DNA of 64,000 bases from assembly GCF_947500125.1 (NCBI RefSeq), contig NZ_CANMRA010000001.1:1-64000 (forward strand), written 5' to 3'. This DNA is from an uncultured Kocuria sp. (GTDB lineage: Bacteria; Actinomycetota; Actinomycetes; Actinomycetales; Micrococcaceae). Made by a program: the position numbers and the translations under genes. This document shows positions 10,137-19,686 of this stretch, in pieces. The notes below the pieces were generated by a model. That model saw only the letters and a program-made list of their open reading frames with translations. It had not been told where the DNA came from and made no database searches. Positions within the stretch are counted from its first letter, which is position 1; every line of letters starts with the position of its first letter.

Positions 10137-10487
10137 TCAGTAGGCTCCGAGGGCCGCAAAAAACCACAGCAAACCAAGAAGGCCGAATATCAGGCCGATC
10201 CAACCGAGGACCTTTCCCGCTGTAGCAGGAACGCCCATAGATTGCGCCTTGTTGGCTTGGGAGATCGCCAAAGGCCCGAGCACAATCCCGAGGACAAACA
10301 GTCCAATAACACCCAAAACTGTGGCATTGCTCCGGTGATTCATACCCTGCATAACCATCGGGTGGGGTATTTGACCGTAGCCGAAATACTGTCCGTGCTG
10401 CTGATAGTTGTTGGCATTGTGTGCGTACGAGTCTGAATTGTAGGCGTTGTTGTTCGGTGGAACATAGCCATTCTGCTGGGAATCCAT
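10137..10487 (-). CDS. Small DUF4190-type membrane protein (low GC)
   Basis: A 116-residue protein. The N-terminal ~50 residues are Asn/Gln/Tyr-rich and disordered (NNNAYNSDSYAHNANNYQQ), followed by two hydrophobic helices around TVLGVIGLFVLGIVLGPLAI and GKVLGWIGLIFGLLGLLWFF, joined by a short loop SQANKAQSMG. This is the layout of DUF4190 proteins, whose role is unknown. The start ATG 10487 follows a GGAGG site. Base composition is near 50% GC, far below both flanks, and codon use is unlike the neighbours (AAT, AAC, CAA common), which suggests transfer together with the adjacent sequence up to about 10950. Confidence 0.72.
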   Translation of the reverse strand: MDSQQNGYVPPNNNAYNSDSYAHNANNYQQHGQYFGYGQIPHPMVMQGMNHRSNATVLGVIGLFVLGIVLGPLAISQANKAQSMGVPATAGKVLGWIGLIFGLLGLLWFFAALGAY

Positions 10488-11016
10488 CTTTGAGGAGCCT
10501 CCATTTGTTATTAGTACAATTTAAAGGTCGCCATCGACCCCTCGTGCGGGCCTACACACTTGAGTGCGCCCACGCCTTCACCAACCATGGCAGCAGAAGA
10601 AACAGCAACGGCACGAGCTAGCGACATGCCTCGCAATCGGCCGGTGAGCGCTCTTCTCCCGCCGCGCACTTGACGAGCTGCCACTGCGCCGATCGGGCTG
10701 CACAGATTGAACAGTTGATGTCCAAACCCTACCCTGGGGTAATACTGGCACGCCACTCAACATGGCGCGACTGAGAAAGTCTTCCTCCACTTGAGCCCTA
10801 TCCCATGTCAGAACTTGCCCCTGCCCAATTCACAGCGGATGGAATCGAGTAACAATCCTTCTCGGTCGGCAGTTCTCGACGACGGCTGAGCCTGGATGCG
10901 CCGATGTCGAGGCTCGCGGTGGGTGAGACCTGACAAACGAATGCCCTTCTTGCTTGGAACGATGGGAGTTCTTGAAGCTTCCACGTCACCCAGCAGAAGG
11001 GCACCCGATACTGCGA
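10488..11016. other. Gene-poor low-GC segment before the IS remnant
   Basis: No convincing gene is seen. Open frames here are short, lack ribosome sites and show no recognisable domain. GC content is reduced in the first ~450 bp. At about 10940-11005 a palindromic pair, GCCCTTCT near 10943 and AGAAGGGC near 10996, may belong to the left end of the decayed insertion sequence, but no terminal repeat could be defined. Confidence 0.5.
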
Positions 11017-12390
11017 GTCTCCCACAGCTTCTCTGCTGATTTCGATGATCCCAATCCCCTGCCCACCGCCGGGCTTCTCACGGTGATGGGCGTGGCCGAG
11101 GAGTCCGGGCTGCACGAGCTCGTCGCCGAGCGGCTCACGGTGGACGGCCCGGCAGGGTCCAACGCGGCCGCGAAGATCCCGGCTCTGGTGGCGGGCATGG
11201 TCGCCGGGGCGGACAGCATCGCCGACATGGGCCTGCTGCGTCACGGAGGGATGGGGCGACTTTTCACCGCGGGTGGGGCCCCGACCACGGTGCACGCACT
11301 TGCGGGTCTACACCTTCGGTCACGTCCGCCAGCTCGACGCGGTCGCCGACCGCCTGCTGGCCGGGCTCTCCGGGAGGGTGTCGAGGCTGGTGGCCGGTGC
11401 CGAAACGGTCGCCTACCTCGACGGGAACGAAACGAACCGTGAGACCCATGGCTACGCCAAGCAGGGCAACGGCTATGGGTAATCCGGAGTCAGAGGTTTG
11501 AACGCGCAGCTGGCGACCCTGTACACGCCGTCGGCGGCCCCGATGATCACGGCCACCCGCCTGCGCCGTGGCAATGCCTCCGCCCACGGGGCCCCGCGGT
11601 TGATCGCCGAGGCGCTGGCCACCGCCCGGCGGGCCGGGGCTACCGGCGCGATCACAGTGCGGGCGGACTCGGCGTACTACAACCGGGACGTGGTCGCCGC
11701 CGCCGGTGCGAGCGGGGCACGGTTCTTGATCACCGCGCGGATGGACCCGGCCGTGACCGCCGCGATCAGGCGGACCACCGAAACGAACAGGACGGCGATC
11801 CAGTACCCCAACGCGATCTGAGACGAGCAGGAACAGCGGTGGATCTTTGATGCCGAGGTCGCCGCGATCGGCTACACCGCTTTCACTTTCTGCCGGAAGA
11901 CCGAGCACGTCAGCGTACGGTTGATCGTTCGCCGGGTGAGGCGCCTGAACCTAGCCACGGCCCCGGCCGGGGGTAGGACGAGCTGCTTGTTGCCTACCGG
12001 CACCACACGGTGTTCACCAACTCGCCCCTGAGCACGCTCGAAGCGGAGACCTCCCACGGCGACCACATGATCATCGAGCAGGTCATCGCCGATCTGAAAG
12101 CCGGGCCGCTGGCGCACCTGCCCTTGGGGTTGTCCACCGTCAAGGCCGCCTGGCTGGTCTGCGCGGTGAGAGCCTTCAATCTCACCGGCGCGGCAGGAGT
12201 CATCGCTTCGAGACGGCACGGACGGGCCCGCACGGCCACGATCCGCATCCAGCTCATCAACGCCCCCGGCCCGGATCGCCAACCACACCAGGAAGCGGCG
12301 GCTGCACCTGCCCACCGCCTGGCCCTGACAGACCGCCTGGGAGAACCTCTCCCGCCTTGCCCATGTGACCGCTACCTCCATCGCCTGACG
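11017..12390 (+). pseudogene. Decayed IS1380-family transposase
   Basis: Successive frames together spell a transposase of IS1380 (DDE) type: VSHSFSADFDDPNPLPTAGL, then NAAAKIPALVAGMVAGADSI, VYTFGHVRQLDAVADRLLAG, GLNAQLATLYTPSAAP, VRADSAYYNRDVVAAAGASG, FLITARMDPAV, and IIEQVIADLKAGPLAHLPLG. The gene is broken many times. There are frame changes near 11265-11285, 11960-12009 and about 12265. In-frame stops lie at 11480 (TAA where Tyr is expected), 11819 (TGA for Trp) and 12326 (TGA for Trp). It is therefore an old, immobile copy. It ends about 170 bp from the dxr stop. Terminal inverted repeats and target duplication are not identifiable by eye. Confidence 0.88.
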
Positions 12391-12560
12391 CGCTACCCCC
12401 TGACCGCACGAGAAGGGACCGAAGTGGAAAAGTCGGGCAGACCGGCCGACCCCTGACACCCAAACCCACAAATCGCCGGCTCATCCAGATCAACTCACCG
12501 GAAAATCAACGTCGGCAGATTCAGGCTGAAAGGCAATTTCGACCACCGGGCGAAGCGCTA

Positions 12561-13835
12561 TCAACGCATGAGAATCTCTTGTGTCCGGCGGCGGGCCCGG
12601 TGCTCGGCCGCCAGGACCGCCTCTAGCTCGAGTGGGCCGTCCTCGTCGTGCTCGCCCAGCACCGTCTCGACCGTGTCGACGATGGCGGGGAACCGGATGC
12701 GGCCGTCGTGGAAGGCGCGCACCGCCTCCTCGTTGGCCGCGTTGAACACGGCAGGGAAGGTCCCGCCCCGCTCCCCCGCCGCCTTGATCAGCTCGACGGC
12801 CGGGAACGCCACGGGGTCGAGGGGTTCGAAGGTCCACTCGGTGGCGCGCGTCCAGTCGCACGGCAGGGCGGCCCCGGGGACCCGGTGGGGCCAGGCCAGG
12901 CCGAGGGCGATGGGCAGGCGCATGTCCGGGGGCGAGGCCTGGGCGAGGGTGGAGCCGTCCACGAACTGGACCATGGAGTGCACGACCGACTGGGGGTGGA
13001 CCACCACGTCGATGCGCTCGAGGGGGACGTCGAAGAGCAGGTGGGCCTCGAGCACCTCGAGCGCCTTGTTCACCATGGACGCCGAGTTGGTCGTCACCAT
13101 CAGGCCCATGTCCCACGTGGGGTGGCGCAGCGCGTCCTGCGGCGTGACGGTCTCGAGCTCCGCCCGGGACCGGCCGCGGAACGGGCCGCCGGAGGCCGTC
13201 AGCACGAGCCGGTCCACCTCCCCGGCGGAGCCGCCGCGCAGCGCCTGCGCGAGGGCGGAGTGCTCGGAGTCCACGGGGATCAGGGCGTCCGGGTGCCCGG
13301 TGGCCGCCGCGGCGGCCTTGACTAGGGCGCCGCCGGCGATCAGCGACTCCTTGTTCGCCAGCGCGAGCCGGTGCCCGGCCTGCAGCGCCGCGAGCGTGGG
13401 GGCGAGACCGATGGAGCCGGTGATCCCGTTGAGCACCAGGTCCGCACCCGGGTGGGCGGCGGCAGCGGACGCCGCGTCGGGGCCGTGCTCGATCTCGGGG
13501 CGGTAGTCCCCCGCCCGGGCGGCCGTGGCCCGTTCCGCGATCAGGCGGGCCAACCGGGCGGCGTCGTCGCCGGTGCCGCTGGTGGCGACCACCGCGGCGC
13601 GGGTCTCGACGGCCTGGTCGGCCAGCAGCTCGAGGTGGTTCCGTCCGGCGGCGAGGGCGACCACGGTGAACGGGGCCGGCCCCTCCAGCGCCCGGGCGGC
13701 CCGGACGACGTCGAGGGCCTGGGTGCCGATCGAGCCGGTCGAGCCGAGCACGCTGATCCTGCGGGGACCTGCGGCGACCAGCGCCTGCAGCTCGGGCGTG
13801 TGACGGGTGCGGGGCGAGGAGGCGGGGGGCGTCAT
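12561..13835 (-). CDS. dxr: 1-deoxy-D-xylulose 5-phosphate reductoisomerase
   Basis: Second step of the MEP isoprenoid pathway: DXP to MEP with NADPH and a divalent metal. It has 424 residues, slightly longer than usual because of a ~25-residue N-terminal lead. Landmarks are the NADPH fold [20 protein letters not shown], the NKESLIAGG loop, the metal/substrate motif [11 protein letters not shown], and the TASGGPFRG flexible loop. ATG 13835 is chosen because the frame upstream is an antisense shadow of the GlsB-like gene. In related genomes dxr normally abuts rseP; here about 5.7 kb of methionine-transport and mobile DNA lies between. Confidence 0.95.
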   Translation of the reverse strand: MTPPASSPRTRHTPELQALVAAGPRRISVLGSTGSIGTQALDVVRAARALEGPAPFTVVALAAGRNHLELLADQAVETRAAVVATSGTGDDAARLARLIAERATAARAGDYRPEIEHGPDAASAAAAHPGADLVLNGITGSIGLAPTLAALQAGHRLALANKESLIAGGALVKAAAAATGHPDALIPVDSEHSALAQALRGGSAGEVDRLVLTASGGPFRGRSRAELETVTPQDALRHPTWDMGLMVTTNSASMVNKALEVLEAHLLFDVPLERIDVVVHPQSVVHSMVQFVDGSTLAQASPPDMRLPIALGLAWPHRVPGAALPCDWTRATEWTFEPLDPVAFPAVELIKAAGERGGTFPAVFNAANEEAVRAFHDGRIRFPAIVDTVETVLGEHDEDGPLELEAVLAAEHRARRRTQEILMR

Positions 13836-13906
13836 GGCCCCAGTATCCCCCGGAACTCCCTGTCCCACCGGTCTTGGGCTGTGCGCCGGCCCGCGGTCCT
13901 GACGCG

Positions 13907-13946
13907 ACGAGGCCCCGTCCACCGGGAACGGTGGACGGGGCCTCGT
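13907..13946 (-). terminator. Hairpin terminator downstream of the GlsB-like gene
   Basis: Perfect 17-bp inverted repeat (13907-13923 with 13930-13946) with a 6-nt loop GGGAAC, just after the GlsB-like stop at 13964. It separates that gene from dxr. Confidence 0.85.
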
Positions 13947-13963
13947 GGACCGCAGGGGTCGGG

Positions 13964-14236
13964 TCAGTGCGTGGCGCGGCCCTTGCGGCCGGTGATCAGG
14001 CCCCAGATCAGCAGCACGATGAGCGCGCCGCCGATGGCGAGGAGCCAGGTGGTCAGCGAGAAGAACGTGCTGATGTCGACGCCGAACAGCGCAGAGCCGA
14101 TGAAGCCTCCGAGGAGGGCGCCGACGATGCCGAGGATCATGGTGACGATGATTCCGCCACCCTGGTTCCCCGGCATGATGAGCTTCGCGAGGGCGCCGGC
14201 GACGAGGCCGAGAACGATCCAACCGATGATTCCCAT
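13964..14236 (-). CDS. GlsB/YeaQ/YmgE family stress-response membrane protein
   Basis: A 90-residue protein with three hydrophobic segments. It begins [20 protein letters not shown] followed by [20 protein letters not shown], the hallmark of the transglycosylase-associated (YeaQ/GlsB) family. Homologs are envelope or general stress proteins of unknown mechanism. ATG 14236 has an AAGGAG site. It is flanked by its own terminator and stands alone as a single-gene unit between the symporter operon and dxr. Confidence 0.9.
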   Translation of the reverse strand: MGIIGWIVLGLVAGALAKLIMPGNQGGGIIVTMILGIVGALLGGFIGSALFGVDISTFFSLTTWLLAIGGALIVLLIWGLITGRKGRATH

Positions 14237-14392
14237 GATTGCTCCTTATCCGTCCCGGGAGGGACTTTCAGTGTACGCAACCGGCGAGTATCCCTGGAAT
14301 ACCCTGAGCCGGCTTCGTGGCCCACCCTAGCCGACGGTCAGCCCCCTGTCCTTTTACTTCGGCGAACACATCGGGTCTCTTGGGGAAACGGG

Positions 14393-14428
14393 CCGGCCCG
14401 CCGGAAGCCGTGGCTTCGGGCGGGCCGG
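14393..14428 (-). terminator. Hairpin terminator downstream of the acetate-type symporter
   Basis: 16-bp stem with one mismatch (14393-14408 with 14413-14428) and a CGTG tetraloop, 30 bp past the symporter stop. Confidence 0.7.
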
Positions 14429-14458
14429 GGATCGTCCCAGGTGGGAGCGGAGATGGCC

Positions 14459-16090
14459 TCAGTGGGCGACGGGCTTCTCCGCGCCGATGCCTGTGAGGGA
14501 GCGCACCTCCATCTCGGACTGCTTGATCGGGTCCTCGAGACGACGCTCCGTCATGGAACCGATGAAACCGAGCAGGAAGGAGGCCGGGATCGAGACGAGA
14601 CCCGGATTCTGCAGCGGGAACCACGCGAAGTCGGCCGTCGGGATCATCGACGTCTCCGTGCCGGACATGACCGGGGAGAAGATGATGAGCCCCACCGACA
14701 TGATCAGGCCGCCGTACATGGACCAGACCGCACCGCGGGTGGTGAAGCGGCGCCAGTACAGGGAGTACAGGATGGTCGGCAGGTTCGCCGAGGCCGCGAC
14801 CGCGAACGCGAGCGCCACGAGGAACGCGACGTTCTGGCCCTGCGCGCCGATGCCGCCCGCGATGGAGACGAGGCCGATGACCACCACGGTGGTCTTGGCG
14901 ACCTTCAGCTCCTTGCGGGGGTCGGAGTCGCCCTTCTTGATGACGCTGGTGTAGATGTCGTGGGCGAAGGACGCCGAGGCGGTGATGGCCAGGCCGGCCA
15001 CGACCGCGAGGATCGTGGCGAAGGCCACCGCCGCGATGATGCCCATCAGCAGCGAGCCGCCGAGCTCGAACGCCAGGAGCGGGGCCGCGGAGTTCACGCC
15101 GCCGGGCGCCGCCTGGATCCGCTCGGCGCCGATGAGGGCCGCCGCGCCGAAGCCCAGGATCAGGGTGAAGAGGTAGAAGAGGCCGATCAGGGAGATGGCC
15201 CAGACCACGGAGGTGCGGGCCTCCTTGGCGGTGGGCACCGTGTAGAAGCGCATCAGCACGTGGGGCAGGCCGGCCGCACCGAAGACGAGGGCCAGGCCCA
15301 GGGAGATGAAGTCCAGCTTGCTGGTCTCGCTCACGCCGTACTTCAGGCCCGGCTCGAGGATGGCCGGGTTGCCGGAGACGGCGACCGCGTCACCGAGCAG
15401 GGACGAGAAGTTGAAGCCGTACAGCGCCAGGATCCAGACGGTCATGACCGCCACGCCCGAGACGAGCAGGACCGCCTTGATGATCTGCACGTAGGTGGTG
15501 CCCTTCATGCCGCCCACGAGCACGTAGACGATCATGAGCACGCCCACGACCACGATCACGAGCGACTGGCCGGCCCGCGAGCCGATCCCCAGCAGCAGCG
15601 ACACCAGCGCACCCGCGCCGGCCATCTGCGCCAGCAGGTAGAACGCGGACACGGCGAGGGTGGAGATGGACGCCGCCACGCGCACGGGGCGCTGGCGCAG
15701 GCGGAAGGACAGCACGTCCGCCATGGTGAACTTGCCGGTGTTACGCAGGAGCTCGGCGATGAGCAGCAGCGCCACGAGCCAGGCCACGAGGAAGCCGATC
15801 GAGTACAGGAACCCGTCGTAGCCCTGGATGGCGATCGCGCCCACGATGCCCAGGAAGGACGCCGCCGAGAGGTAGTCGCCCGCGATGGCCAGACCGTTCT
15901 GGGTGCCGCTGAAGCCGCGGCCACCGGCGTAGTAGTCGGCCGCCGTGGACGTGGACTTCGAGGCCCGGAGAACGATGACCATCGTGACGACGACGAACGC
16001 GCCGAAGATGGAGATGTTGATCCAGGGCGTGCCGACCGTCTCCGTGGTGGTGGTCGCCATGGGCGCGAGCGCGAGGTACAGGTGGTTCAT
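14459..16090 (-). CDS. Sodium:solute symporter, acetate/monocarboxylate (ActP/MctC) type
   Basis: A 543-residue SSS-family transporter with about 13 membrane helices. The stretch DYYAGGRGFSGTQNGLAIAG, then DYLSAASFLGIVGAIAI, is diagnostic of the ActP/MctC branch, which imports acetate, propionate or pyruvate with sodium or protons. Further blocks are LLIAELLRNTGKFTMADVLS and GLPHVLMRFYTVPTAKEAR. The start ATG 16090 lies 3 bp after the stop of the DUF485 gene, whose coding end supplies the CAGGAG ribosome site; DUF485 next to ActP is a standard pairing. The C-terminal tail is cytoplasmic (SMTERRLEDPIKQSEMEVRS). Confidence 0.92.
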   Translation of the reverse strand: MNHLYLALAPMATTTTETVGTPWINISIFGAFVVVTMVIVLRASKSTSTAADYYAGGRGFSGTQNGLAIAGDYLSAASFLGIVGAIAIQGYDGFLYSIGFLVAWLVALLLIAELLRNTGKFTMADVLSFRLRQRPVRVAASISTLAVSAFYLLAQMAGAGALVSLLLGIGSRAGQSLVIVVVGVLMIVYVLVGGMKGTTYVQIIKAVLLVSGVAVMTVWILALYGFNFSSLLGDAVAVSGNPAILEPGLKYGVSETSKLDFISLGLALVFGAAGLPHVLMRFYTVPTAKEARTSVVWAISLIGLFYLFTLILGFGAAALIGAERIQAAPGGVNSAAPLLAFELGGSLLMGIIAAVAFATILAVVAGLAITASASFAHDIYTSVIKKGDSDPRKELKVAKTTVVVIGLVSIAGGIGAQGQNVAFLVALAFAVAASANLPTILYSLYWRRFTTRGAVWSMYGGLIMSVGLIIFSPVMSGTETSMIPTADFAWFPLQNPGLVSIPASFLLGFIGSMTERRLEDPIKQSEMEVRSLTGIGAEKPVAH

Positions 16091-16093
16091 CGG

Positions 16094-16474
16094 TCAGTTC
16101 TCCTGTCCGTGGACGCCGCCGGTGGGGCCGAGGCTGGGCTCGAGACGCTCCCGGATGGCCGTGGCTTTCGGGTCCAGCTTGCGGTTGGCGAAGGACACGT
16201 AGGCGCCCGTGATCGCGAAGGTCGTGACGAACTGGAGCAGACCCAGGACGACGCCCAGGTTGACGTTGCCGACGACCTGGATGGCGAACAGCTGCGGCAC
16301 GTACATGGCGAGCACCACGTACAGCAGGTACCAGACCAGGAAGGCGACGGCGAGCGGGAAGACGAAGCCGCGGTGGGTCTTCCGCAGCTCCTGGAACTCT
16401 GGCGACCGCTGGGCCGCGGGGAAGTCGACGTCGGCGACGAGGTCGTCGGCGTCGATGGGTGGCTGGTTGGACAT
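16094..16474 (-). CDS. DUF485 membrane protein, symporter partner
   Basis: A 126-residue protein with two membrane helices in the DUF485 pattern: QELRKTHRGFVFPLAVAFLV, then the second helix region LQFVTTFAITGAYVSFANRKLDP. Proteins of this family are almost always encoded just upstream of acetate-type SSS symporters; their function is unknown. ATG 16474 follows a strong GAGGAGGT site. A possible promoter is TTGCTC (16530-16525), 17 nt, TAGTGT (16507-16502), about 30 bp upstream. Confidence 0.9.
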   Translation of the reverse strand: MSNQPPIDADDLVADVDFPAAQRSPEFQELRKTHRGFVFPLAVAFLVWYLLYVVLAMYVPQLFAIQVVGNVNLGVVLGLLQFVTTFAITGAYVSFANRKLDPKATAIRERLEPSLGPTGGVHGQEN

Positions 16475-16501
16475 GGGCTACCTCCTCATGTGATGTGGCC
16501 C

Positions 16502-16530
16502 ACACTAGGCCGTTGTATGCACAGGAGCAA
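16502..16530 (-). promoter_or_regulatory. Candidate sigma-70-type promoter of the DUF485-symporter operon
   Basis: On the minus strand a -35-like TTGCTC (16530-16525) and a -10-like TAGTGT (16507-16502) are separated by 17 nt, placing the transcription start about 20-25 nt before the start codon. Pattern match only. Confidence 0.4.
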
Positions 16531-16638
16531 GGTGCAACACCCAAAAGTTCCTTTTCGGGGGCCGATCGTGACATGGATCGGCGTTTCTGGACGTTGCCTG
16601 GTCCAGCATGTATACACAGAGGCGTCGGGACGCCCGGT

Positions 16639-17247
16639 TCAGCGAGAGGCCAGGAGCAGCTGGACCGCGCGGTCCAGGAAGGCGTCGACCTGCTGCTCCT
16701 CGTAGCTGCGCTCGCCCTGCGCGGGCGGGAAGACGGCCCGCCGCAGCTCGGCCGGCCCGAGGGCGGCCGAGCCCTCCAGCCGGGCCCGCAGGTGCTCGCA
16801 CAGGACGTCCACGTGCGCCGCGGAGTAGCCCTGGGCCCGGGGCCGGGAGGGGCGCCGGAAGCGCTGGGTGCGCGGGCGGTCGAGGCGGTTCCGCAGCAGC
16901 CGGGTCAGGGCGTCGCGATGCTCCTGCCAGGCCTCGGGGCCCTGCACGCGCAGGCACCGTTCGTGCTCGGCGGCGGCGAGTGCGTCCTCGGCCGCGTCCA
17001 GGAGCTCGTCGACGGCCTCCGGCCGGTAGCCGCCCCGTGCGCCGGCGAACACGACGGCGCGCACCTGCGTGCTGACCAGGCTCCCGGCACGCTCCCCCGC
17101 TCCGGGGCCGTGCCGGGTGCTGTCGAGGGCCGCGTGCACGGCGGCCAGGAAGTCGTCCACCTGGGCGACGTCGTAGCCCCGCTCGGCCTGGGGGCACCGG
17201 GGGATCCGGGCGGTGGGCGGCCGGGCTCCGGGGTGTTCGGAGGGCAT
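16639..17247 (-). CDS. DivIVA-repeat protein
   Basis: A 202-residue protein carrying four short repeats of the DivIVA N-terminal type (G-Y-x3-x-V-D-x-F/L-L): ERGYDVAQVDDFLAAV, GGYRPEAVDELLDAAEDAL, AQGYSAAHVDVLCEHL and ERSYEEQQVDAFLDRAVQ. Single copies of this motif target DivIVA/Wag31 to curved membrane or protein partners. No long coiled coil follows, so it is not a canonical DivIVA. ATG 17247 lies 25 bp after the cdsA stop, so it likely belongs to the frr-cdsA transcript. The function is unknown; a scaffold or growth-zone role is inference. Confidence 0.75.
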   Translation of the reverse strand: MPSEHPGARPPTARIPRCPQAERGYDVAQVDDFLAAVHAALDSTRHGPGAGERAGSLVSTQVRAVVFAGARGGYRPEAVDELLDAAEDALAAAEHERCLRVQGPEAWQEHRDALTRLLRNRLDRPRTQRFRRPSRPRAQGYSAAHVDVLCEHLRARLEGSAALGPAELRRAVFPPAQGERSYEEQQVDAFLDRAVQLLLASR

Positions 17248-17272
17248 GCGCTGCGGGTCCTGGGCGCCCGGC

Positions 17273-18229
17273 TCAGGCGCCCGCGGCGAACAGCTCGAAG
17301 AGCAGGTACCCGGCGGGGACCGCGAAGAGGATGGAGTCGATCCGGTCCATCACTCCCCCGTGCCCGGGCAGGAGCGTGCCCATGTCCTTGATCCCCAGCT
17401 CGCGCTTGACCATGGACTCGGAGAAGTCGCCGAGCGTGGCGGCGAGCACGAGGACGCCGGCCAGGACGGCGCCCTCCCACCAGGCGTGGTCCAGCAGCAG
17501 GACGGCGCACAGGACGCCGATGACCACCGAGCCGCCCAGCGAGCCGGCGAAGCCCTCCCAGGACTTCTTGGGGCTGATCCGCGGCGCCATGGGGTGGCGG
17601 CCCCAGACCACGCCCACGGCGTAGCCGCACGTGTCCGAGCCGATGGCCAGCAGGATCACGGTGAGCACCTTCAGGGGGCCCGCCTCGGTGTGGTAGAGCA
17701 GCAGGGCGATGCTGAGCAGGAAGCCCACCCACACCAGGGCGAAGACGGAGCCCATGATCGACAGGATCATGCCGTCCCGGTCCCCGAGGGCCCGCCACAC
17801 GATCACGAGCGTCAGCCCGACGATCACGGCCATCATGAGCGCCTCGCCGCCCCCCGCGAACGCGGCGAGGGGCATCAGCACGCCCGCGGTCACGGCCGGC
17901 ACGCGGGGAATGGCGATGCCGCGGTAGCGCAGCGAGCGCCCGACCTCCCAGACGCCGATCCCGGCGGCCGTCCCGGCGAAGAGCGCCAGGACGAGGGGCT
18001 GGACGAACAGCCCGACGAGCAGGGTGCCGATGAGCACCACGGCGACGCCCACGGCGGCCGGCAGGTTCCGGCCGGCGCGCGAGGGCGCGGTGTGCCGGCG
18101 CCCCGGCGGACCCGGGGTCGGCGCCGCGCCGGCCGGGGCGGGCGCGGGCCGGGCCCGTGAGGAGAAGGCCCCCCCGGCGGTGCCGGGGGAAGCCTTCGTC
18201 TCCTGGTGCGGTCGTCGCTGGTGCGGCAT
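17273..18229 (-). CDS. cdsA: Phosphatidate cytidylyltransferase
   Basis: Makes CDP-diacylglycerol from phosphatidate and CTP in the membrane, the branch point for phospholipids. It has 318 residues: a Pro/Ala-rich cytoplasmic N-terminus of about 55 residues, then about eight membrane helices. The C-terminal family signature is present as PKKSWEGFAGSLGGS and VKRELGIKDMGTLLPGHGG, then VMDRIDS. The start ATG 18229 overlaps the last base of the frr stop (TGATG), so translation is coupled to frr. A DivIVA-repeat gene follows. Confidence 0.94.
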   Translation of the reverse strand: MPHQRRPHQETKASPGTAGGAFSSRARPAPAPAGAAPTPGPPGRRHTAPSRAGRNLPAAVGVAVVLIGTLLVGLFVQPLVLALFAGTAAGIGVWEVGRSLRYRGIAIPRVPAVTAGVLMPLAAFAGGGEALMMAVIVGLTLVIVWRALGDRDGMILSIMGSVFALVWVGFLLSIALLLYHTEAGPLKVLTVILLAIGSDTCGYAVGVVWGRHPMAPRISPKKSWEGFAGSLGGSVVIGVLCAVLLLDHAWWEGAVLAGVLVLAATLGDFSESMVKRELGIKDMGTLLPGHGGVMDRIDSILFAVPAGYLLFELFAAGA

Positions 18230-18786
18230 CAGACCTGCAGCAGCTCCGCTTCCTTGTTCTTGAGCATCTCGTCGATCTGGTCGATGTGCTTCTTGGTCGA
18301 GGCGTCGAGGTCCTTCTCGGCGCGCTTGCCCTCGTCCTCGCCGATGTCGCCGTCCTTGACGGCCTTCTCGATCAGGTCCTTGGCGTGCCGGCGGATGTTG
18401 CGCACGGAGACGCGGGCCTCCTCGGCCTTGTGACCGACGACCTTGACGTACTCCTTGCGCCGCTCCTGCGTGAGCTCCGGCATGACCACACGGATGACGT
18501 TGCCGTCGTTGGCGGGGTTGGCCCCAATGTCCGAGTTGCGCAGGGCCTTCTCGATGTCGGTCAGGGCGGAGCGGTCGTACGGCGTGATGAGCAGGGTGCG
18601 CGCCTCGGGGTTCTGGAAGGAGGCGAGCTGCTGGAGCGGGGTGGGAGTGCCGTAGTACTCGACCAGCACGCCCGAGAAGAGGGACGGGTTGGCCCGGCCG
18701 GTGCGGATCGCGGCGAAGTCCTCCTTGGCGCCGTCCACGGCCTTGCCCATCTTGGTCTTCGCTTCGGACATGGTCTCTGAGATCAC
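18229..18786 (-). CDS. frr: Ribosome recycling factor
   Basis: Splits post-termination ribosomes together with EF-G. It has 185 residues, the standard length. Visible are the helical start KTKMGKAVDGAKEDFAAIRT, the conserved GRANPSLF, a hinge YYGTPTPLQQLA, and the C-terminal helices RVSVRNIRRHAKDLIEKA. An alternative start at the second methionine (MSEAKTK) would shorten it by five residues. It lies between pyrH and cdsA in the classical order and overlaps cdsA by one base. Confidence 0.96.
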   Translation of the reverse strand: MISETMSEAKTKMGKAVDGAKEDFAAIRTGRANPSLFSGVLVEYYGTPTPLQQLASFQNPEARTLLITPYDRSALTDIEKALRNSDIGANPANDGNVIRVVMPELTQERRKEYVKVVGHKAEEARVSVRNIRRHAKDLIEKAVKDGDIGEDEGKRAEKDLDASTKKHIDQIDEMLKNKEAELLQV

Positions 18787-18912
18787 GTAGGGGCTCCTTC
18801 GTCGTGTCGCACGGAGTCCTCCGCGCGGGGTGGGTCCGGCCGGTCGCTGCGCGGGGACCGCACGGCCCGGCCTTGCTGGCCCCAGTCTAACCGGGGGCCG
18901 TCCCGCACCGGC

Positions 18913-19686
18913 TCACGCGGTGACGAGGGTGCCGATCTGCTCCCCGAGGATCGCGCGGGTGACGTTGCCCTCGCCCTCCATGCCGAACACGCGCATCGTC
19001 ACGTCGTTGTCGCGGCACAGGCTGAAGGCCGTCTGGTCCATGACCCGGATGTCGCGGGCCAGGGCTTCTCCGTAGGTGAGGGTGGACAGCCGCTGGGCGT
19101 CCGGGTTGGTGCGGGGGTCGGCCGTGTAGACGCCGTCCACCCCGTTCTTCGCCATGAGCACCTCGTCCGCGTGGACCTCGAGGGCGCGCTGGGCCGCGAC
19201 GGTGTCGGTCGAGAAGTAGGGCAGCCCGGCGCCGGCGCCGAAGATCACGACGCGGTCCTTCTCCATGTGGCGGATGGCCCGGCGCGGGATGTAGACCTCG
19301 GCCACCTGCTCCATCTTGATCGCGGACTGCACGCGGGTGTCGACCCCGCACTGCTCGAGGAAGTCCTGCAGCGCGAGGCAGTTCATGACGGTGCCGAGCA
19401 TCCCCATGTAGTCCGCCCGGGACCGGTCCATGCCGGCCTGGGAGAGCTCCGCACCGCGGAAGAAGTTGCCGCCGCCCACCACGATGGCGGTCTCGACCTG
19501 GCCCACGGTGGCCGCGATCTGCTCGGCGATGTCACGGACCACGCGCGTGTCCACGCCGATGGAGCCGCCGCCGAAGACCTCGCCCGAGAGCTTGAGCAGC
19601 ACTCGGCGGCGGGTGGGGGCGACCCGCGGGTCCCTGCTCAGGCGCAGGGCCTCGTCCTTGATCTCGGAGGCAGAAGTGGTGGGCAT
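18913..19686 (-). CDS. pyrH: UMP kinase
   Basis: Phosphorylates UMP to UDP in pyrimidine nucleotide synthesis; hexameric amino-acid-kinase fold. It has 257 residues: an N-terminal ~20-residue lead, then [40 protein letters not shown], the uridine-site block [20 protein letters not shown], and the ATP-side [23 protein letters not shown] 19686 has upstream purines. It is separated from tsf by a terminator and from frr by 126 bp. Confidence 0.96.
   Translation of the reverse strand: MPTTSASEIKDEALRLSRDPRVAPTRRRVLLKLSGEVFGGGSIGVDTRVVRDIAEQIAATVGQVETAIVVGGGNFFRGAELSQAGMDRSRADYMGMLGTVMNCLALQDFLEQCGVDTRVQSAIKMEQVAEVYIPRRAIRHMEKDRVVIFGAGAGLPYFSTDTVAAQRALEVHADEVLMAKNGVDGVYTADPRTNPDAQRLSTLTYGEALARDIRVMDQTAFSLCRDNDVTMRVFGMEGEGNVTRAILGEQIGTLVTA

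Noticed and set aside
10798-11295. 165-residue minus-strand open frame at the left of the IS remnant
   Set aside because: It lies antisense to the transposase N-terminal region, has no ribosome site and no domain.
13874-16705. 943-residue open frame opposite the symporter operon
   Set aside because: Antisense shadow of the symporter and DUF485 genes, with repeated RR/DD/GG composition typical of the opposite strand of membrane proteins.
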